Shown: one piece after another, positions 1-11,895 of the stretch
How positions within the stretch are numbered: position 1 is the first letter of the stretch
Layout of the letters: every line of letters starts with the position of its first letter
Assembly: GCA_025201375.1 (NCBI GenBank)
Contig: JAIWZP010000023.1
Location: 248,001 to 312,000, forward strand
Direction: 5' to 3'
Origin: Gongronella butleri
Taxonomy: Eukaryota > Mucoromycota > Mucoromycetes > Mucorales > Cunninghamellaceae
DNA length: 64,000 nucleotides
Notes under the pieces: generated by a model
The model's database searches: none
What the model was told of the DNA's origin: nothing
The model's input: only the letters and a program-made list of their open reading frames with translations
Translations under genes and position numbers: made by a program

Positions 1-129
1 GGAAATGGCCAAACAAAGATTGTCATTGTCTGTTTGGAAATGACCAAAGGCATGCACACACGCACGCACACTCCTTCTTCATTGATCCCATCCAATTGCC
101 GCCCCAAACCTACTTTGAACTTTGTGCAA

Positions 130-454
130 AAATTCGCCCTACTTCATTTCCCCTCCCCTTCTTCCCTTCCCCCCTTTCTTCCTTTCTCTTTCTCTTTTTT
201 TTTTTTTTTCTCACAAACGCTGTCTTTTTCTTTCTTTCTTTTTTTCACTTTTATTCCGTCTCCTTTCGTCGTCGCACTCGTTTGCCCTGTATTCGGCCCT
301 TTTCAGCCTCGTTCACGAACCTACGACTCCCGACCTTCCCCCCCCCCAACTCTCCTTCGTCGCCCCCGCCGTTCCCATTTTTTTTTTTTTTTTCGTTCGC
401 GTCCTTGCCGTCGTCCCTCCCTCCCTCCCTCCCCTTTTTTAGTGTATCTTTTCC
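130..454 (+). promoter_or_regulatory. Pyrimidine-rich 5' leader of the G-alpha gene
   Basis: Almost continuous C/T sequence with several T runs leads directly to the G-alpha start codon. Similar C/T-rich leaders precede the deubiquitinase and INO80 starts, so this looks like the local style of promoter and 5' UTR. No TATA box is evident. The role is inferred from position only. Confidence 0.4.
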
Positions 455-2358
455 ATGGGTCTTTGCATATCGTCGGAGGAACGCGAAGACAAGGAACGCA
501 GCCAGCGTATCGACCGACAGCTCGAAGAAGATAATCGACGACTAAAACGAGAATGCAAAATTCTGCTGCTAGGTAACAATAGGCCCGAGAAAAAAAAAAA
601 AAGAAAAAACGAATATGCTCGGAAAAGGGGCCTTTTTGGCCATTTTTTTTCTTTGCCGTGCCCCCCTTGCTCACCCCCCCCCTTTTTCTCCCCAATTCAT
701 TGACCTCCTTTTTTTTTGCAATTGGATCTATCCGTGATGGTTTTATAGGCAGTGGCGAATCCGGCAAATCGACCATTGTCAAGCAGATGAAGATCATTCA
801 TCAAAATGGCTATACCAAGGATGAGCTGTTTACCTGGCGCATCACCGTCTATAAAAATGTACTCGAATCTGCGCAGAATCTGATCGCCGCGCTACGACGC
901 TTCGAAATCCCGTTCCAAGACGCAGCCAACGAGGTAAGGATCATCATCGCGAGCTCATCCGAATTTGACTGACACACTCCGCGGTCCCCCCCTCCCCCCC
1001 CCCGACTTTCTTCCCCCCCGCCCGCCCTTCCTCCTCTTTTTTTTATTCTAGGAATACGCGAATTGGCTCATGGATTATAGCATACGCGACGGGCCATTGG
1101 AGCCGTCGTTTGTCGAAGCGATTGAGCATCTCTGGAAGGAAGATGCTGTGCACCGGCTGCTGGATGGCGAGGTGGATGGCTTTTACCTGATGGATTCTGC
1201 ACCCTAGTAAGTTGGCACAATCATATGAAAAAAAGGGGAAAAGGGGGGGGGGCAATTGGGACAGACCAAACACAAAAAAAGAAAAAACAAGGAGATGGAC
1301 TATGGCCAAAGGGCCAATGCCTTTGAAATAAAAAAAAAAAGAGGAGCATAGACATGGAGGAGATACAGGGAGCGTCAAAGGGGACGAGGGGCGGGGGAAG
1401 TCGACGAGGCAAGGCCGGGTGTCAACAGGATGAATCACACAACTCACGATAATTTTCCTCTTAATTTTTGATTTCTCCAGTTTCTTTGAAGAGATCCAGC
1501 GCCTAGGCCGGCCGGATTACATACCAGATGTGCAAGATGTTTTGAGAGCCAGATCCAAGACCACGGGAATCACGGAAACAAGGTTTAGCATGGGGCAACT
1601 TAGCATCCAGTAAGGGGAGACACAAAAAAAGAAAAAAAAAATCCAATCCACCCAACCTTAATTTTGTACCGGATTTTTGTTGCTCACTTTTTTTTATTTG
1701 TCCAAATCAGCATGTTTGATGTGGGTGGCCAGCGATCTGAGCGCAAAAAATGGATCCATTGCTTTGAAGCGGTGACGTCCATCATCTTTTGCGTGGCATT
1801 GAGCGAGTACGACCAGGTGTTGCTCGAGGAAAACAGGCAGAATCGCATGATGGAAAGTCTTGTCCTTTTCGAGTCGGTCATCAACAGCCGATGGTTCTTG
1901 CGCACCTCCATCATTCTCTTCCTTAACAAGACAGACATTTTCCGCGCCAAGCTGCCGCGCGTGCCATTGGACCGCTATTTCCCCGATTATGGCGGTAAGA
2001 AAGAAGAAGAAAAAAAAAACGCGACGCGACGCGTGTTTCACTTTACCCTCGCACGCACTGACGCGATCTTGAACTCCTTTTTGATCTTCTTTTTTTTTGC
2101 AGGTGGCCAAGACCCCAACAAGGCAGCCAAGTATATCCTTTGGCGATTCAATCAGACTAATCGAGCCAAGCTGAACATATACCCACAGTAAGTTTTACGT
2201 TTCACAGCCGTCGTGAGCATGAAATCTCATTTTTATTGTTCTTTTTTTTTTTTTTTTAGCTTGACACAGGCCACTGACACGTCTAACGTAAGCCATTTGC
2301 GGCTCCCGCATAAACCTTCCCGCGCGCGCACTCAATTGGCGATTGAAATGCTCACGCT

Positions 2359-2406
<48 letters not shown>

Positions 2407-2482
2407 GTAGATTCGGCTCGTGTTTGCCGCCATCAAGGAAACGATCCTCCAAAACGCATTGAAGGATTCTGGCATCTTGTAA
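455..2482 (+). CDS. Heterotrimeric G-protein alpha subunit, 8 exons, 351 aa
   Basis: This is a GTP-binding switch that couples seven-helix receptors to effectors at the plasma membrane. Exons: 455-572, 749-933, 1052-1206, 1481-1609, 1711-1994, 2103-2187, 2260-2287, 2411-2482; phases join without a stop. All G boxes are visible: P-loop GSGESGKST, switch I with the catalytic Arg in [10 protein letters not shown], switch [18 protein letters not shown], and TQATDTSN. The start MGLCISSEE fits N-myristoylation at Gly2 with a palmitoylatable Cys4. The C-terminus KDSGIL has no Cys at position -4, so it lacks the pertussis-toxin acceptor of the Gi-like class. Length matches the family (about 350 aa). 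Exon 7 is a 28-base microexon following a T-rich acceptor. AATAAA lies at 2790. I cannot decide which fungal Gpa subgroup it belongs to. Confidence 0.95.
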
Positions 2483-2918
2483 TTGTGTGTGCACCCTGTC
2501 TCCTTCACCTCTCTCTCTTGTATATTTTGCTTTCCTCCGTCCCCGTTGTCTCGCCGCCATACATATCTTTTGCCCATAAATTTTTCTTGCGCGACTCATG
2601 TTGCACAGAGATGTGCCTCATTTTCGGCGCTCCATCCATTTTTTTCATTTGCATGATGCCCTTTCGCCCCAGCTCTCTCTCTCTGTCCCTCCCAGCTCCC
2701 ACCATCCGTCTGTTCCCGCCTCCACCCCCCAAACTCTTTTTTCTCTACTCTTTGTATTCCTTTCTCATCGCTTGCCGCCTCTAATGCCTAATAAAAACAA
2801 AGCTTTGCTCATCTAAAAAGCATACACGCGACACGAATCGTCATCTTGATGTTGATGTGGGGCAAGAATCTAAATTTTGCTTTATTTACACGTGTCAATT
2901 CCTTGCAAAAAGAAGCCG
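2483..2918. other. Convergent 3' spacer between G-alpha and CINP
   Basis: C/T-rich sequence after the G-alpha stop, with an AATAAA at 2790-2795 likely serving G-alpha. The two genes point toward each other here. No other gene is visible. Confidence 0.6.
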
Positions 2919-3795
2919 CTATGTCAACTCTGCGTCGCAAATGGCCTGAAACTCGGCAATGGCGTCGTCATGCAGCTGCGATTGATTGAGCCACACTGAA
3001 AGGAGCGCCATGCCCTCCTGTTGTGACTTTACAGAGGTCAATGCGCCTTGCACAAGGAGTCTTTTGGACGCCAATTCGGACTCGTACATTTGAACAAGCT
3101 GCTGCACACGATCACCTACATAAAAACGCGGTCAGACAAGCTTTTTCTCTCGTACACATTCGTACACACGACCCAAAAATACACATGCACGTGCGGGGTT
3201 GTGGCGCACAATGGCTGGATTTTTTTTTCTCTCTTTTTCTCACCAAACACATGGATGGGGCACGTTTTAAAGAGCGGCATGTTCGGATCGTGTGCGAGGT
3301 CGTGTGCGCGTTTCTCAATGGCACGCAATTCGCGGTAAAACGTGCGCATCTTGGTATATTGTTTGTCCATGCGTCCGACCGTGCCTTGTAGCTTGCCCAG
3401 CTCCTGCTGTACGCGTGCGGCCATCTTGGCTTCGTATCGTGGCATCAAATTGGGGAATGCTTGCCGCAGCACAGGGTGCCAGTATCCCAGGTCGTCCGCG
3501 TATCTAGACAAAATGTAATAAAACGCGTCGTTGGCGCCCACTTTCACGTTTTACGCCTCTTTTTGTGTCTCTTTTTTTTTTTTGTTTTTTTTTATTTTTT
3601 GCGTGCCTTGCTCGGCTGATCGCGCTTGAACAAAGCCGGATCGACAACTACTTACAACGCTTGTATGTGTGTGTTGACCAGGCGCGACGCTGTCGTGAAT
3701 CCCTCGTCATTCAGTTCTTTCCAATATGTCCTTGACCGCTGAAATTCTATAAGCACCGTCTCCACACGGCGCTGGAACGTGCCCAAGTACGCCAT
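2919..3795 (-). CDS. CINP-like (CDK2-interacting protein) homolog, 3 exons, 198 aa
   Basis: Exons in reading order: 3795-3656, 3503-3244, 3115-2919; all phases join. The start codon lies ten bases inside an exon whose acceptor is at 3806-3807, which suggests a 5' UTR intron. Two blocks match metazoan CINP as I know it: WKELNDEGFTTASRLVN near residue 25, and MPLFKTCP followed by LVQMYESELASKR and LLSVWLNQ near the C-terminus. The whole protein is predicted helical, and the length is close to human CINP (about 210 aa). In animals CINP binds CDK2/CDC7 and is part of an AAA-ATPase complex with SPATA5 and SPATA5L1, working in replication and ribosome maturation; the role here is inferred. The gene looks complete. 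Confidence 0.8.
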
Positions 3796-6387
3796 GTAAA
3801 AGTAACTGAAAAGCACAAAAAAGGCTGAGGGAAAAGAAAACGAGCGCGGGGGCGGGCTTTCGTTTTTTTTTTTTTTTTTGAAGCAAAAAGTGCCAGACAG
3901 CTTTGCGAATACTTTTCGCCTCCGTCCGACGCCGCACACCTCCAAGAAATGGCTCAATTCGAAAGCTGAAAAGAGCCATGTTCGAACGGAGTGCATTTGG
4001 GCCGCTTGAAATAATACTTTTGGAGCGTCAAAGAGATATCTATGTTTATTAAACATGAACATTGGCTTTTTGGACTCGCATTGATTCTTTTTTCCTGCTT
4101 CGCTACGCAGCCGTTGAGTTTCTGCTGGCTTTTCTCGTCCAAATGAGATCCGCAGCGCGCTTGGAGATTGTATCATTCACGAGCAGTACCCAATTTAAAG
4201 ATTTGACCTTGATCAAAATTCAAAATCCAAACACGAGGCTGCTTGATGGCTGCGACACTTGCCATCCATCACGGTACCGGCGCGAGGCTTCAATTCTCAG
4301 TTAGGCGCGATCGAGAGTCAACCATCCCATTGTCGAGGATATCAAGCAAAATACGCTCGCCGTTTCGATCTAAGGATAACTCGATGAAAAATCTAGCATT
4401 TATCGCTCAAAAAGCGCATCAATCAGAAGAGCGCGACGGAGCGCGTCTACAAATGCCCGTGATTCCGAGAAAAACGCGTCATGCTCGCGAAACGACACGC
4501 GTTTTGCTGTGCAAAAGCGAAATGGCATTTTAAAAAAGCGCCATCACGCCTCTGCTGGCTAAGCAATCCTGGCTGCCGAAAATGTATGAAACACGCGCAG
4601 GGTGATGAAGAAATCATGTATCGTTGACCGGCAGAGTTTAGCATAGCCACCTCGCAATATAGCTCTTGACTGGTGATATTTTGCAGACGAAATGTCGAAT
4701 TTCTCGACGAACAGTGGTCCATTTGGCACTATGAAATATGCGTTTTGCAGATGCGCATCACCACATTTTAGCCAGGAAGTTTGGGACAATTTGGTCAACG
4801 TCATCAATAGAGAGCCTCATATTTTCGTTTTTAGCGATAAATCCACTTGAACTCACCAACCAGGCACTCCAGCGTCCCGAAAATGCGCCTAGCTGTGAAA
4901 TAATAAGCTGGACGGACTCGACTTTTATTTGCCAAAAGGCGTTGGGAGGGGTTTTGGGCTCACCAAAAACGCAAATCAAAAATTGGCGGCCCCGAGTTCC
5001 CAAACCAAAAGTTGAAAATCAGGTTCCCAGAATTGAACCGAACTTGCACAAAAGAACAATGCAATGGCGAAACCATCAAAAACGGCAAAAAAAGCGCGGT
5101 CCATCAGCACAGTAACAAGCAATGGGCGATTTTCGAGAAAACTTTGCCAGCGAATAGCTCCCCTGGAAATGACTAAAAGGCTTGCCGATCCGTCCATAAG
5201 CAAGTCGTGCTGTCGCAACATCGATTTGATGACGGCCAAAAGCAAGCACCGCAGCTCAAACTTGGTTTTATGACGCGTCCAAAATTGCGAAAAACGTGGC
5301 CTGTTTTCACGACCGTGTCACACCCACTGGGTCTCATTTTTTTATTGGTCATCCATATCCGCGCACGCGCCTGGATCAGCTCTTTCTGTTGAGCTGCGTT
5401 TCAGAGCGCTACCATCACATTTCGCCGAAATAGCCTTGTGCCAAAAAATCGATCAAAATCTCAGAGTATCGCACTTTACGCCAAACCCTGTCCATGGATC
5501 TTCGGTTTTTATTGTCTTTTTATTAGTGATTGATGTATCTTTACCACGTGGTGGAAGTGGCATGGTGATCAGAAGTCCCAAATTTCACGTTTCCAAAATC
5601 CATGACTGCACCCCTTGGAAAATCCCTTATTTCAAAAGTCGCGATAGCGCGGCATATATGGATCGTAGTGTCTCGGGCAAAAGCTAGAAATGATTGTTAA
5701 GCTTCTCTTTTTTCATAAAAAAGCATTAAACCAAAAGTTGATCTGGCCGATCTTGAGAATTTTAAAGTTTTGCTTCATTTTTAAAAATTCAATGGTAACT
5801 TGCCAACTTTTTGCATTTATCGCGATAAAAATGACGCCAGTATCAAGGTGCGCGCAAGCGCGTCCCTTCGTCCTTGCTTGGGTCGTTACTTGAACGAACT
5901 TTGCCCGCCACAAAATAATATCAAGCACTTTAAATTCAATATGCTCAATAACGGACAGGACAAACCGCAGTGTGTTTCTTCCGTGATAGCGCGTATTTGC
6001 AAGACCTCGATTGCTTGCATCCATTGGAAGCCATGAGATGTGCTTTCAATTGTACGCGTGCCCAATTTGTCGAGAATTTCGCAAAAAAAAAAAATGGCGC
6101 TTCGACGCGATACCAGGCAAATATCCTTTTATTTTATTTTTTTTGCTAAAAGAAGCATTTTTCCATGAATATTGTAACGAGATTCAATTGAATCTCGTTT
6201 CATTCCCTGACGACGTCTGTGTCTATCGGGATTGGTCAAAAGAAAGTAAAAAAAGAGATTTGACAGCATAGCGCTGCGGTGACACATACATGAGCGGTGT
6301 TTGAAAATTCAGCACAAGGCTTGATCTCAATCGGTGGAGAGCCCGATTGTACCTTTTCCTTTCTCTCGTCGTTTTTTTTTTTTTTTT
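3796..6387. other. Repeat-bearing gap between CINP and the UCS chaperone
   Basis: A 2.6 kb stretch with only short, stop-riddled frames. Its middle is a diverged copy of repeat family R1 (about 4840-5690). The rest is A/T-rich sequence rich in CGCGAAAA- and ACGCGT-type motifs without a recognisable gene. Confidence 0.6.
4840..5690 (+). repeat. Repeat family R1, diverged copy 1
   Basis: Matches the copies at 34800-35960 and 54700-56160 in the same order of landmarks: a block around 4960-5090 with CCCAGAATTGAAC, a CGTCCATAAGCAAG segment near 5193, and the block GCATGGTGATC followed by GCACCCCTTGGAAAAT at about 5562-5626. It is the most diverged of the copies and its ends are approximate. Confidence 0.6.
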
Positions 6388-8767
6388 ATGACATCCCTAG
6401 AAGAACAAGTGGCCAAAGTGACCCAAGGTACGTTTTGAACGCGTCGTTTGCAATGTCATGTTTCAAAAAGGAGGGCACGGACTCTAGCGGTCGGGCGGTT
6501 TGCTTACATTGAAAGTTCTTTTTTTTATATTTGCAGATTTGGCGTCGAGTCAAGGCGATGATCAGGTTGATCTGCTGATGAAGCGTGCGGGGCTCTTTCA
6601 GCAGCTTGGGCGCGTGCGCGAGGCGCGTGACGATGTGCAACAAGTGCTCAAGCGCGATGCTGAGCACGCGGGTGCCAAGGCGCTGCTAGTGTCTCTCGTG
6701 GCAGACGCGTCTTACACGTCAAAAAGCAGCAAAAAGAGCGACGAGAGCAGTAACAAGACGACGATGGACGAAGAAAAACCAAAGGCGGAAAGTGACCGTG
6801 CGACGGCTCTGCGCGAGCGATTGGCGCAATGGCAAAAGGAGCCGTTGACGTCGGCGTCCATTCGTGCGTTTGTGCGGTCGAGCGAGTTTCCACTTGCGCT
6901 TGAGCTTGCGGGCCATCCAGACTCGGCGCAGCAGGAGCGTGCCGTGGCGTACATGGTGCTGACGGCCGTGTTCCACCCACCCAAGCAAGAAAACACCAAA
7001 ACTGAGGATGTTTACCCGCTGACGCTCGTGATGGAGCAGTGTGCGCGCTGTTTTGGGCAATGCCTCGGCACGGGCAAGAACAAGGACAAGCAGCTCGCGT
7101 ACCGGACGCTGAACGCGGTGTTCCAGATCAATGCGACGCTCGGTGCGGCTCTGTTTTGTCAAGATGAGCTGGTAGCGGATATGATGGATGTTGTTGAATT
7201 CGAAATCCAGGCTGTCCAAGAGGAGATTCTGCAAGTGATTGCGGTGGCTGCCACGGACGCGTCGTGTCGCAAGAAAATCATGCAATTCTGCCTACCTTGG
7301 CTAACAAAGACGGCAAAGGCGGCGGATCCGGCGCTCAAGACACTGGCCACCATCACACTGACGAAATTACAAGCGCAGCCGGCGTCCCAGAAGCAACAGC
7401 AAGGGCAAGGACAAGCACAAGGGCAAGGGCAGGAAGAGGACGACGTGGATGTGCTTGCAGATGCCATGGCACGCGCAAAATTACATCAAGACGACATGGT
7501 GGAGCAATTGATTGGCCATATTCTAAGCGATGACGACAAAGCGATGCACCAACACGCCGTGGAGGGTCTTGCGTACGCGTCATTGACACCACAGGTGCGC
7601 GTCACGCTTGCATCGCACGCATCGTTTGTCAAACACCTGACAAAACTATCGTTGCAAGCGGACGCGTCCAATGCGCTGCTTTATGGAATTGGTACGATCA
7701 TTGCGCATATCACCATGTACAAACCGCGTCTGTCGGAGCAGCAAAAGCAGATGCAGCGACTGCGGCAGCTTGCCAATGCCAAGAACAAGCAAAAAACGGA
7801 TGAAAACGACGATATGTTGCTTTCCGACGAAGCCGTCGAGGCGCGAATTGGTCAAGTGATTGATCAAGGCGCAGCACTGGCATTGATGACGCTGGTCAAG
7901 TCCAAGAGCCGGAACAATTGCACCGTGGCATCGCAAGCGTATTTGAATTTGGTGACGCCACAGGCCACAAGGGGGAAATTGCTTCAACAAGGGATTGTCA
8001 AGCCATTGGTTATCCTTTCAGTGGCACAAGATCACGATGGCCATGCAAAGGCGGCGCAGGCCCTCGCTAGATTGGCCATCACCACGGACCCGCGTCTTGC
8101 TTTTCAACCGCAGCAGCAATTGGACATGGTGCGTCCATTTTTGGACCTTTGCAAAGACGATGACCAGCCATTGGGCCAATTCGAGGCGCTGATGGCGCTC
8201 ACCAACTTGGCGTCCATGGAGCAGGACCATGTGCGACACAAGATTGACGATTTGGATGGATTGACGTTGTTTGAGACTTTGCAATTGGGCAACAATACCA
8301 TGATTCAACGTGCAGCATCGGAAATGATCTGCAACATGACCATGTTCCCGCCCGTCTTTGATCGGTACGCGCAGCCGTCCAAGGCCAATGCCCAGCGCAT
8401 TCGTCTGTGGCTCCTGTTATCCGACCATGACGATATGCCCACGCGTCGCGCCGCATCCGGCACGCTCGCCATCCTGTCCCAGGATCCAGACGTCGCAAAG
8501 ATGATTTGTGAGGTGGACCGCGCCTACGAACGTCTCGCCCATCTCGTTGCCGATGACAGCCCTGAGGTCCAACACCGCGTCATTGAAATCATCCGCCAAA
8601 TCATCAATCACAACATCCAAGGCGCCATGGACGGCCTGGTGCATGAAAATGTGCCCCAGGCGCTCGTCGCCATTGTCAAGGACCAGGCCGCTAGCCAGGT
8701 CGTTCGCTCATCCGCAATGGAAACTCTCAAAACCCTCGGCAAACATGGTGCCAAGATACCTGCGTAG
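6388..8767 (+). CDS. UNC-45/Cro1/She4 (UCS) myosin chaperone, 2 exons, 756 aa
   Basis: UCS proteins fold and stabilise myosin motor domains in the cytoplasm, and so support actin-based transport and cytokinesis. Exon 1 is 6388-6427 (MTSLEEQVAKVTQ) and exon 2 is 6537-8767, joined in phase to give D-LASS. The body is an all-helical armadillo-like array. The C-terminal half (from about residue 380) shows the UCS-style repeats, including ALMTLVKSKSRNNCTVASQA and ALMALTNLAS. Residues about 18-70 look like one TPR-like helical hairpin (LMKRAGLFQQLGRVREA), followed by a charged linker rich in Ser, Lys and Glu. A Gln/Gly-rich low-complexity spacer (QQQGQGQAQGQGQ) sits near residue 290. Length agrees with fungal UCS proteins. 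AATAAA is at 8781. Family assignment is by overall pattern. Confidence 0.85.
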
Positions 8768-9712
8768 AAAAAGAAAAAGTAATAAATTCACTCCATTTCT
8801 GCTCCTCAGTGCCCCCCCCAATTCCTAATTCTTGTGGCGATTGGTGTACAGTAATACGACGTGTCAGATTCGCCCACCGAGTGCCATAAAAGGCAGCTTT
8901 GCCTTTTCGGCTAATGGCGCACTGTTGACGTGTCCCTTTTTTATTTTTTATTTTATTTTATTTTTTGACTTGTGGATAAGCGAGCGTTCTGATGGTCGTC
9001 GACAATGGATGCCAACGTGGGCATTAGTCTTGTCATTGAGTTTGCCAGAGCAGAAAGAAAAAATGACCATTGGCCGTCAATGGACAATATTTTGTTGGGT
9101 TTGGATGAGTAAACGGGGTTGCGTGAGGACAAGCCCCCTCTTTCTCCGCCCAATTTCACTTTTTTGCTGTTGTCCGTCACTCTGGCCACTTTTTTTTTTT
9201 CGTTCTGGGCGCCCTCATTTTTGATTGACCTGTCGTCGCCGTCCTCCCCTTTTTTCTTTTTTCTTCTTTTTTTTCTTTTTCTTTGTTGCATATCTTTTTG
9301 GCCGACATCCTTTTCCCTGCCTCGTCTCTCCTCCCTCTCTTCTCTTCACTTTTTTCCCCTCTCACCCCCCGCACCCCTTGGACATGTATTCAGCCCTGTC
9401 CACACCTCTTGTCATCTGAACACAGTCTCATTCGCTTGCACTCTCACTTTATTCTCTATTTGAACCCTCGCTCGCTCGCTCTCTTTTTTCTCATTGTCTA
9501 CCCAAGGGACTCTTTTTCTTTCTTTAACATCACCTCTTGTGTACATTAGCTCTTTGTTTTACATAGTTCCTCCCCCCTTTTTTTTGTTGTTTTTTCACTT
9601 CGTCGCCTCCTCCCTCTTCTTTTAGATTGTACAAACCTCTATTTTTTTCTCTCTATACATACAATTGTATCGCGCACTGTCCATACACACAGCCAATATC
9701 AACCACACAGCC
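8768..9712 (+). promoter_or_regulatory. Spacer and pyrimidine-rich leader of the deubiquitinase gene
   Basis: After the UCS poly(A) region, sequence from about 9150 to the start at 9713 is strongly C/T-rich with T runs and CTCGCTCGCTCG near 9470. No intact gene is present on either strand. Probably the promoter and 5' UTR of the next gene. Confidence 0.4.
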
Positions 9713-11895
9713 ATGCCATCCGAAAAGGTACGCCAATTGCCCTGAAGTCACCTGTTTCTCACTCTTTTTGCAGCTATTACAGCCTATAGACAGCGCCACT
9801 GCCCTTTGTTTTGGTGACATCTCACGCGATGAGATCAATCACGTCCTTGTGGAGGCCGGGATCTCCTTGTTTCCGCCCGGCAAGGTATGTTTTTAGCAAA
9901 CGAGGAGCCATTGGGGACGGAGACGTGGCGAGGATTTGCCCAATTGACACTTTTTTTTTCCCACCACAAAAAAAAAAAAAAATAGACACCGTTTGCGACG
10001 GGCATCAAGGTCCGCCGGCGACGAAGAAAGGCCAAGCGGAAAGGGGACGAGGACAACTTGGTATCGCGGCCAATGGCACCAGCAAGCAGTAGTAAGCCCT
10101 CCTCTGTCGCTGCCAATGCCAATGCTTCCTCCGTTGCCACCCTCGTCTCCCCTGCCGTCACCACATCACCCACACCGCCTCTATCCCCCATCGAAAAGCC
10201 CAATGGCAACACCACTGCCGCCGTTCCGGCGGTTGTTGCGCCAGTGTCTGCACCTGCGCCAGCACCATCACCCGCACCTGCGCCTGCACCTACCCCAGCC
10301 CCCATCAAAAGCTGGGCGGCGCTTGTCAAATCGCCTGACAAGACAAAACCGCCTTCGACACCCATGGCAACGGCACAAACACCAAAACCTGCGCCACCGG
10401 CGGTTGCACGACCGGCGGTCGCGCCTACCAAAAAATTCACGGGCATTGCCGGTAAAGATCCCATCAAGGAACATGAAGGGGGAGGAGGGGAAATGGGGGC
10501 AAACTGCGTTGCTGCGGCAGGCTGACACTTTTTTTTTTTTTCTTTTTTTTTTAGATATCATCAATCAATATGAGCCGTCGTACGCAATGCCTTTGCTGCA
10601 GCCGCGCGGGTTGATCAACACGGTCAACACATGCTTCATGAATGTGATTTTGCAGCCATTGTCGCATTGTCCGCCCTTTTACAGCCTTGTCCACAACATT
10701 GGCCAGCATGTCGTCCACAGTTTCAAGAGCCAGACCCCTCTGCTCGATTCACTCATTGAATTCATCAACGAGTACCGCCCGCAGCCGACAGACGACGAGT
10801 ATGGCGAGCCGTTTGTACCCGAATACGTCTACGACGCGCTGCGCGGCCAAAAGCGCTTCGACTCGCTTCGCGTAAGACCCATTTGGATGATATTTTGGCG
10901 CCATTGTTGACGCGTGTCTCATCGCTTCTTTTTGTTTTTAATCTGGACAGGGTCGACAAGAAGACGCGGAAGAATTCCTCTGCTTTCTGCTGGATGGCCT
11001 ACACGAGGAGATGGTTGCCGTGCTCAAGCAACAAGCCGAGAAACGCGAGGAAGAAGAACGGAAAAACAGCCAGTGGATGGAAGTCGGGCCAAAGAACAAA
11101 ACCACCAGCATCCGCACTGTAAGCAACTTTATTTGTTTTTGTCGAATTTGAAAAAAAAAAAAAGTGGAGATTGGGATCACTCACTTCCCCTTTTACTAGT
11201 CGACGTTTGAAGACTCGCCGATCAAAAAGATCTTTGGAGGCACGACACGGTCCGTGCTACGGTGTGCGGGTGCCAAGGACTCGGTGATTGTGGAGCCATA
11301 CCAGTCGCTGCCGCTGGACATTCAGCCAGACAGCGTCATGTCCATTGAGGATGCGATCCACAACATGATCCAGCCAGAAATCATGCACGACTACATGTCG
11401 CCAAAGGGCGTCCGCGTCGACGCCACAAAACAAGTTTATCTCGAGCATCTGCCACCCATCCTCATCCTACACATGAAGCGCTTCGTCTTTGACAATGTCG
11501 GCGGCGTCCAAAAGCTGCGCAAGCAAGTCGCCTATGGCACACGACTCACCATTCAGCCAGGTATGCTCGCTCAACACGCAGAAAAAAATAAGATGAGATC
11601 TGACGCGTCCATTCCTTTTTTTTTTCTTTTGCTAGAATGGACGTCTGTGCGCTCCGCGTCGACCGTGCAGTACCAATTGTTCGGCGTCGTGTATCACCAC
11701 GGCAGCTCGGCGGGCGGTGGCCACTACACGTGCGATATCAAGCGGCAGACCGGCGAATGGCTGCACATTGATGACACCACCATTGTGCCTGTCGATGCCA
11801 AGGATGTCGTGACAGAACAACAGCATACCCCATCCTCGGCGACTGACGCCGCACAAGATCGCTCGCCCTATGTCCTTTTCTTCATGAAGGTCTAA
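9713..11895 (+). CDS. Ubiquitin-specific protease, USP10/Ubp3 type, 7 exons, 565 aa
   Basis: A cysteine protease that removes ubiquitin from proteins. Exons: 9713-9727, 9774-9884, 9986-10451, 10555-10871, 10951-11118, 11200-11560, 11636-11895; phases join. The N-terminal about 200 residues are Pro/Ala-rich low complexity with a basic patch KVRRRRRKAKRK. The catalytic domain shows the Cys box GLINTVNTCFMN, the QEDAEEFL block, HMKRF, and the His box GGGHYTCDI with WLHIDD after it. The ending RSPYVLFFMKV fits the USP10/Ubp3 branch, which acts with Bre5/G3BP partners in vesicle trafficking and ribophagy. The Cys box normally reads G-N-x-C; here the Gly is Val (TVNTC). The catalytic Cys and His are intact, so activity is likely. 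The first exon codes only five residues. Confidence 0.9.

Noticed and set aside
321..797. Minus-strand frame opposite the G-alpha leader
   Set aside because: Composed of Lys/Glu/Arg from the C/T-rich leader read in reverse; it overlaps the confirmed G-alpha exons.
2130..2143. A U12-donor-like word TATATCCTTTGG in the G-alpha gene
   Set aside because: It encodes the conserved KYILW segment of exon 6 and must remain in the mRNA.
3841..4176. Candidate extra 5' coding exon for the CINP-like gene
   Set aside because: None of the three frames gives an ATG, a good donor and the right phase. The ATG at 3795 gives a complete CINP-sized protein.
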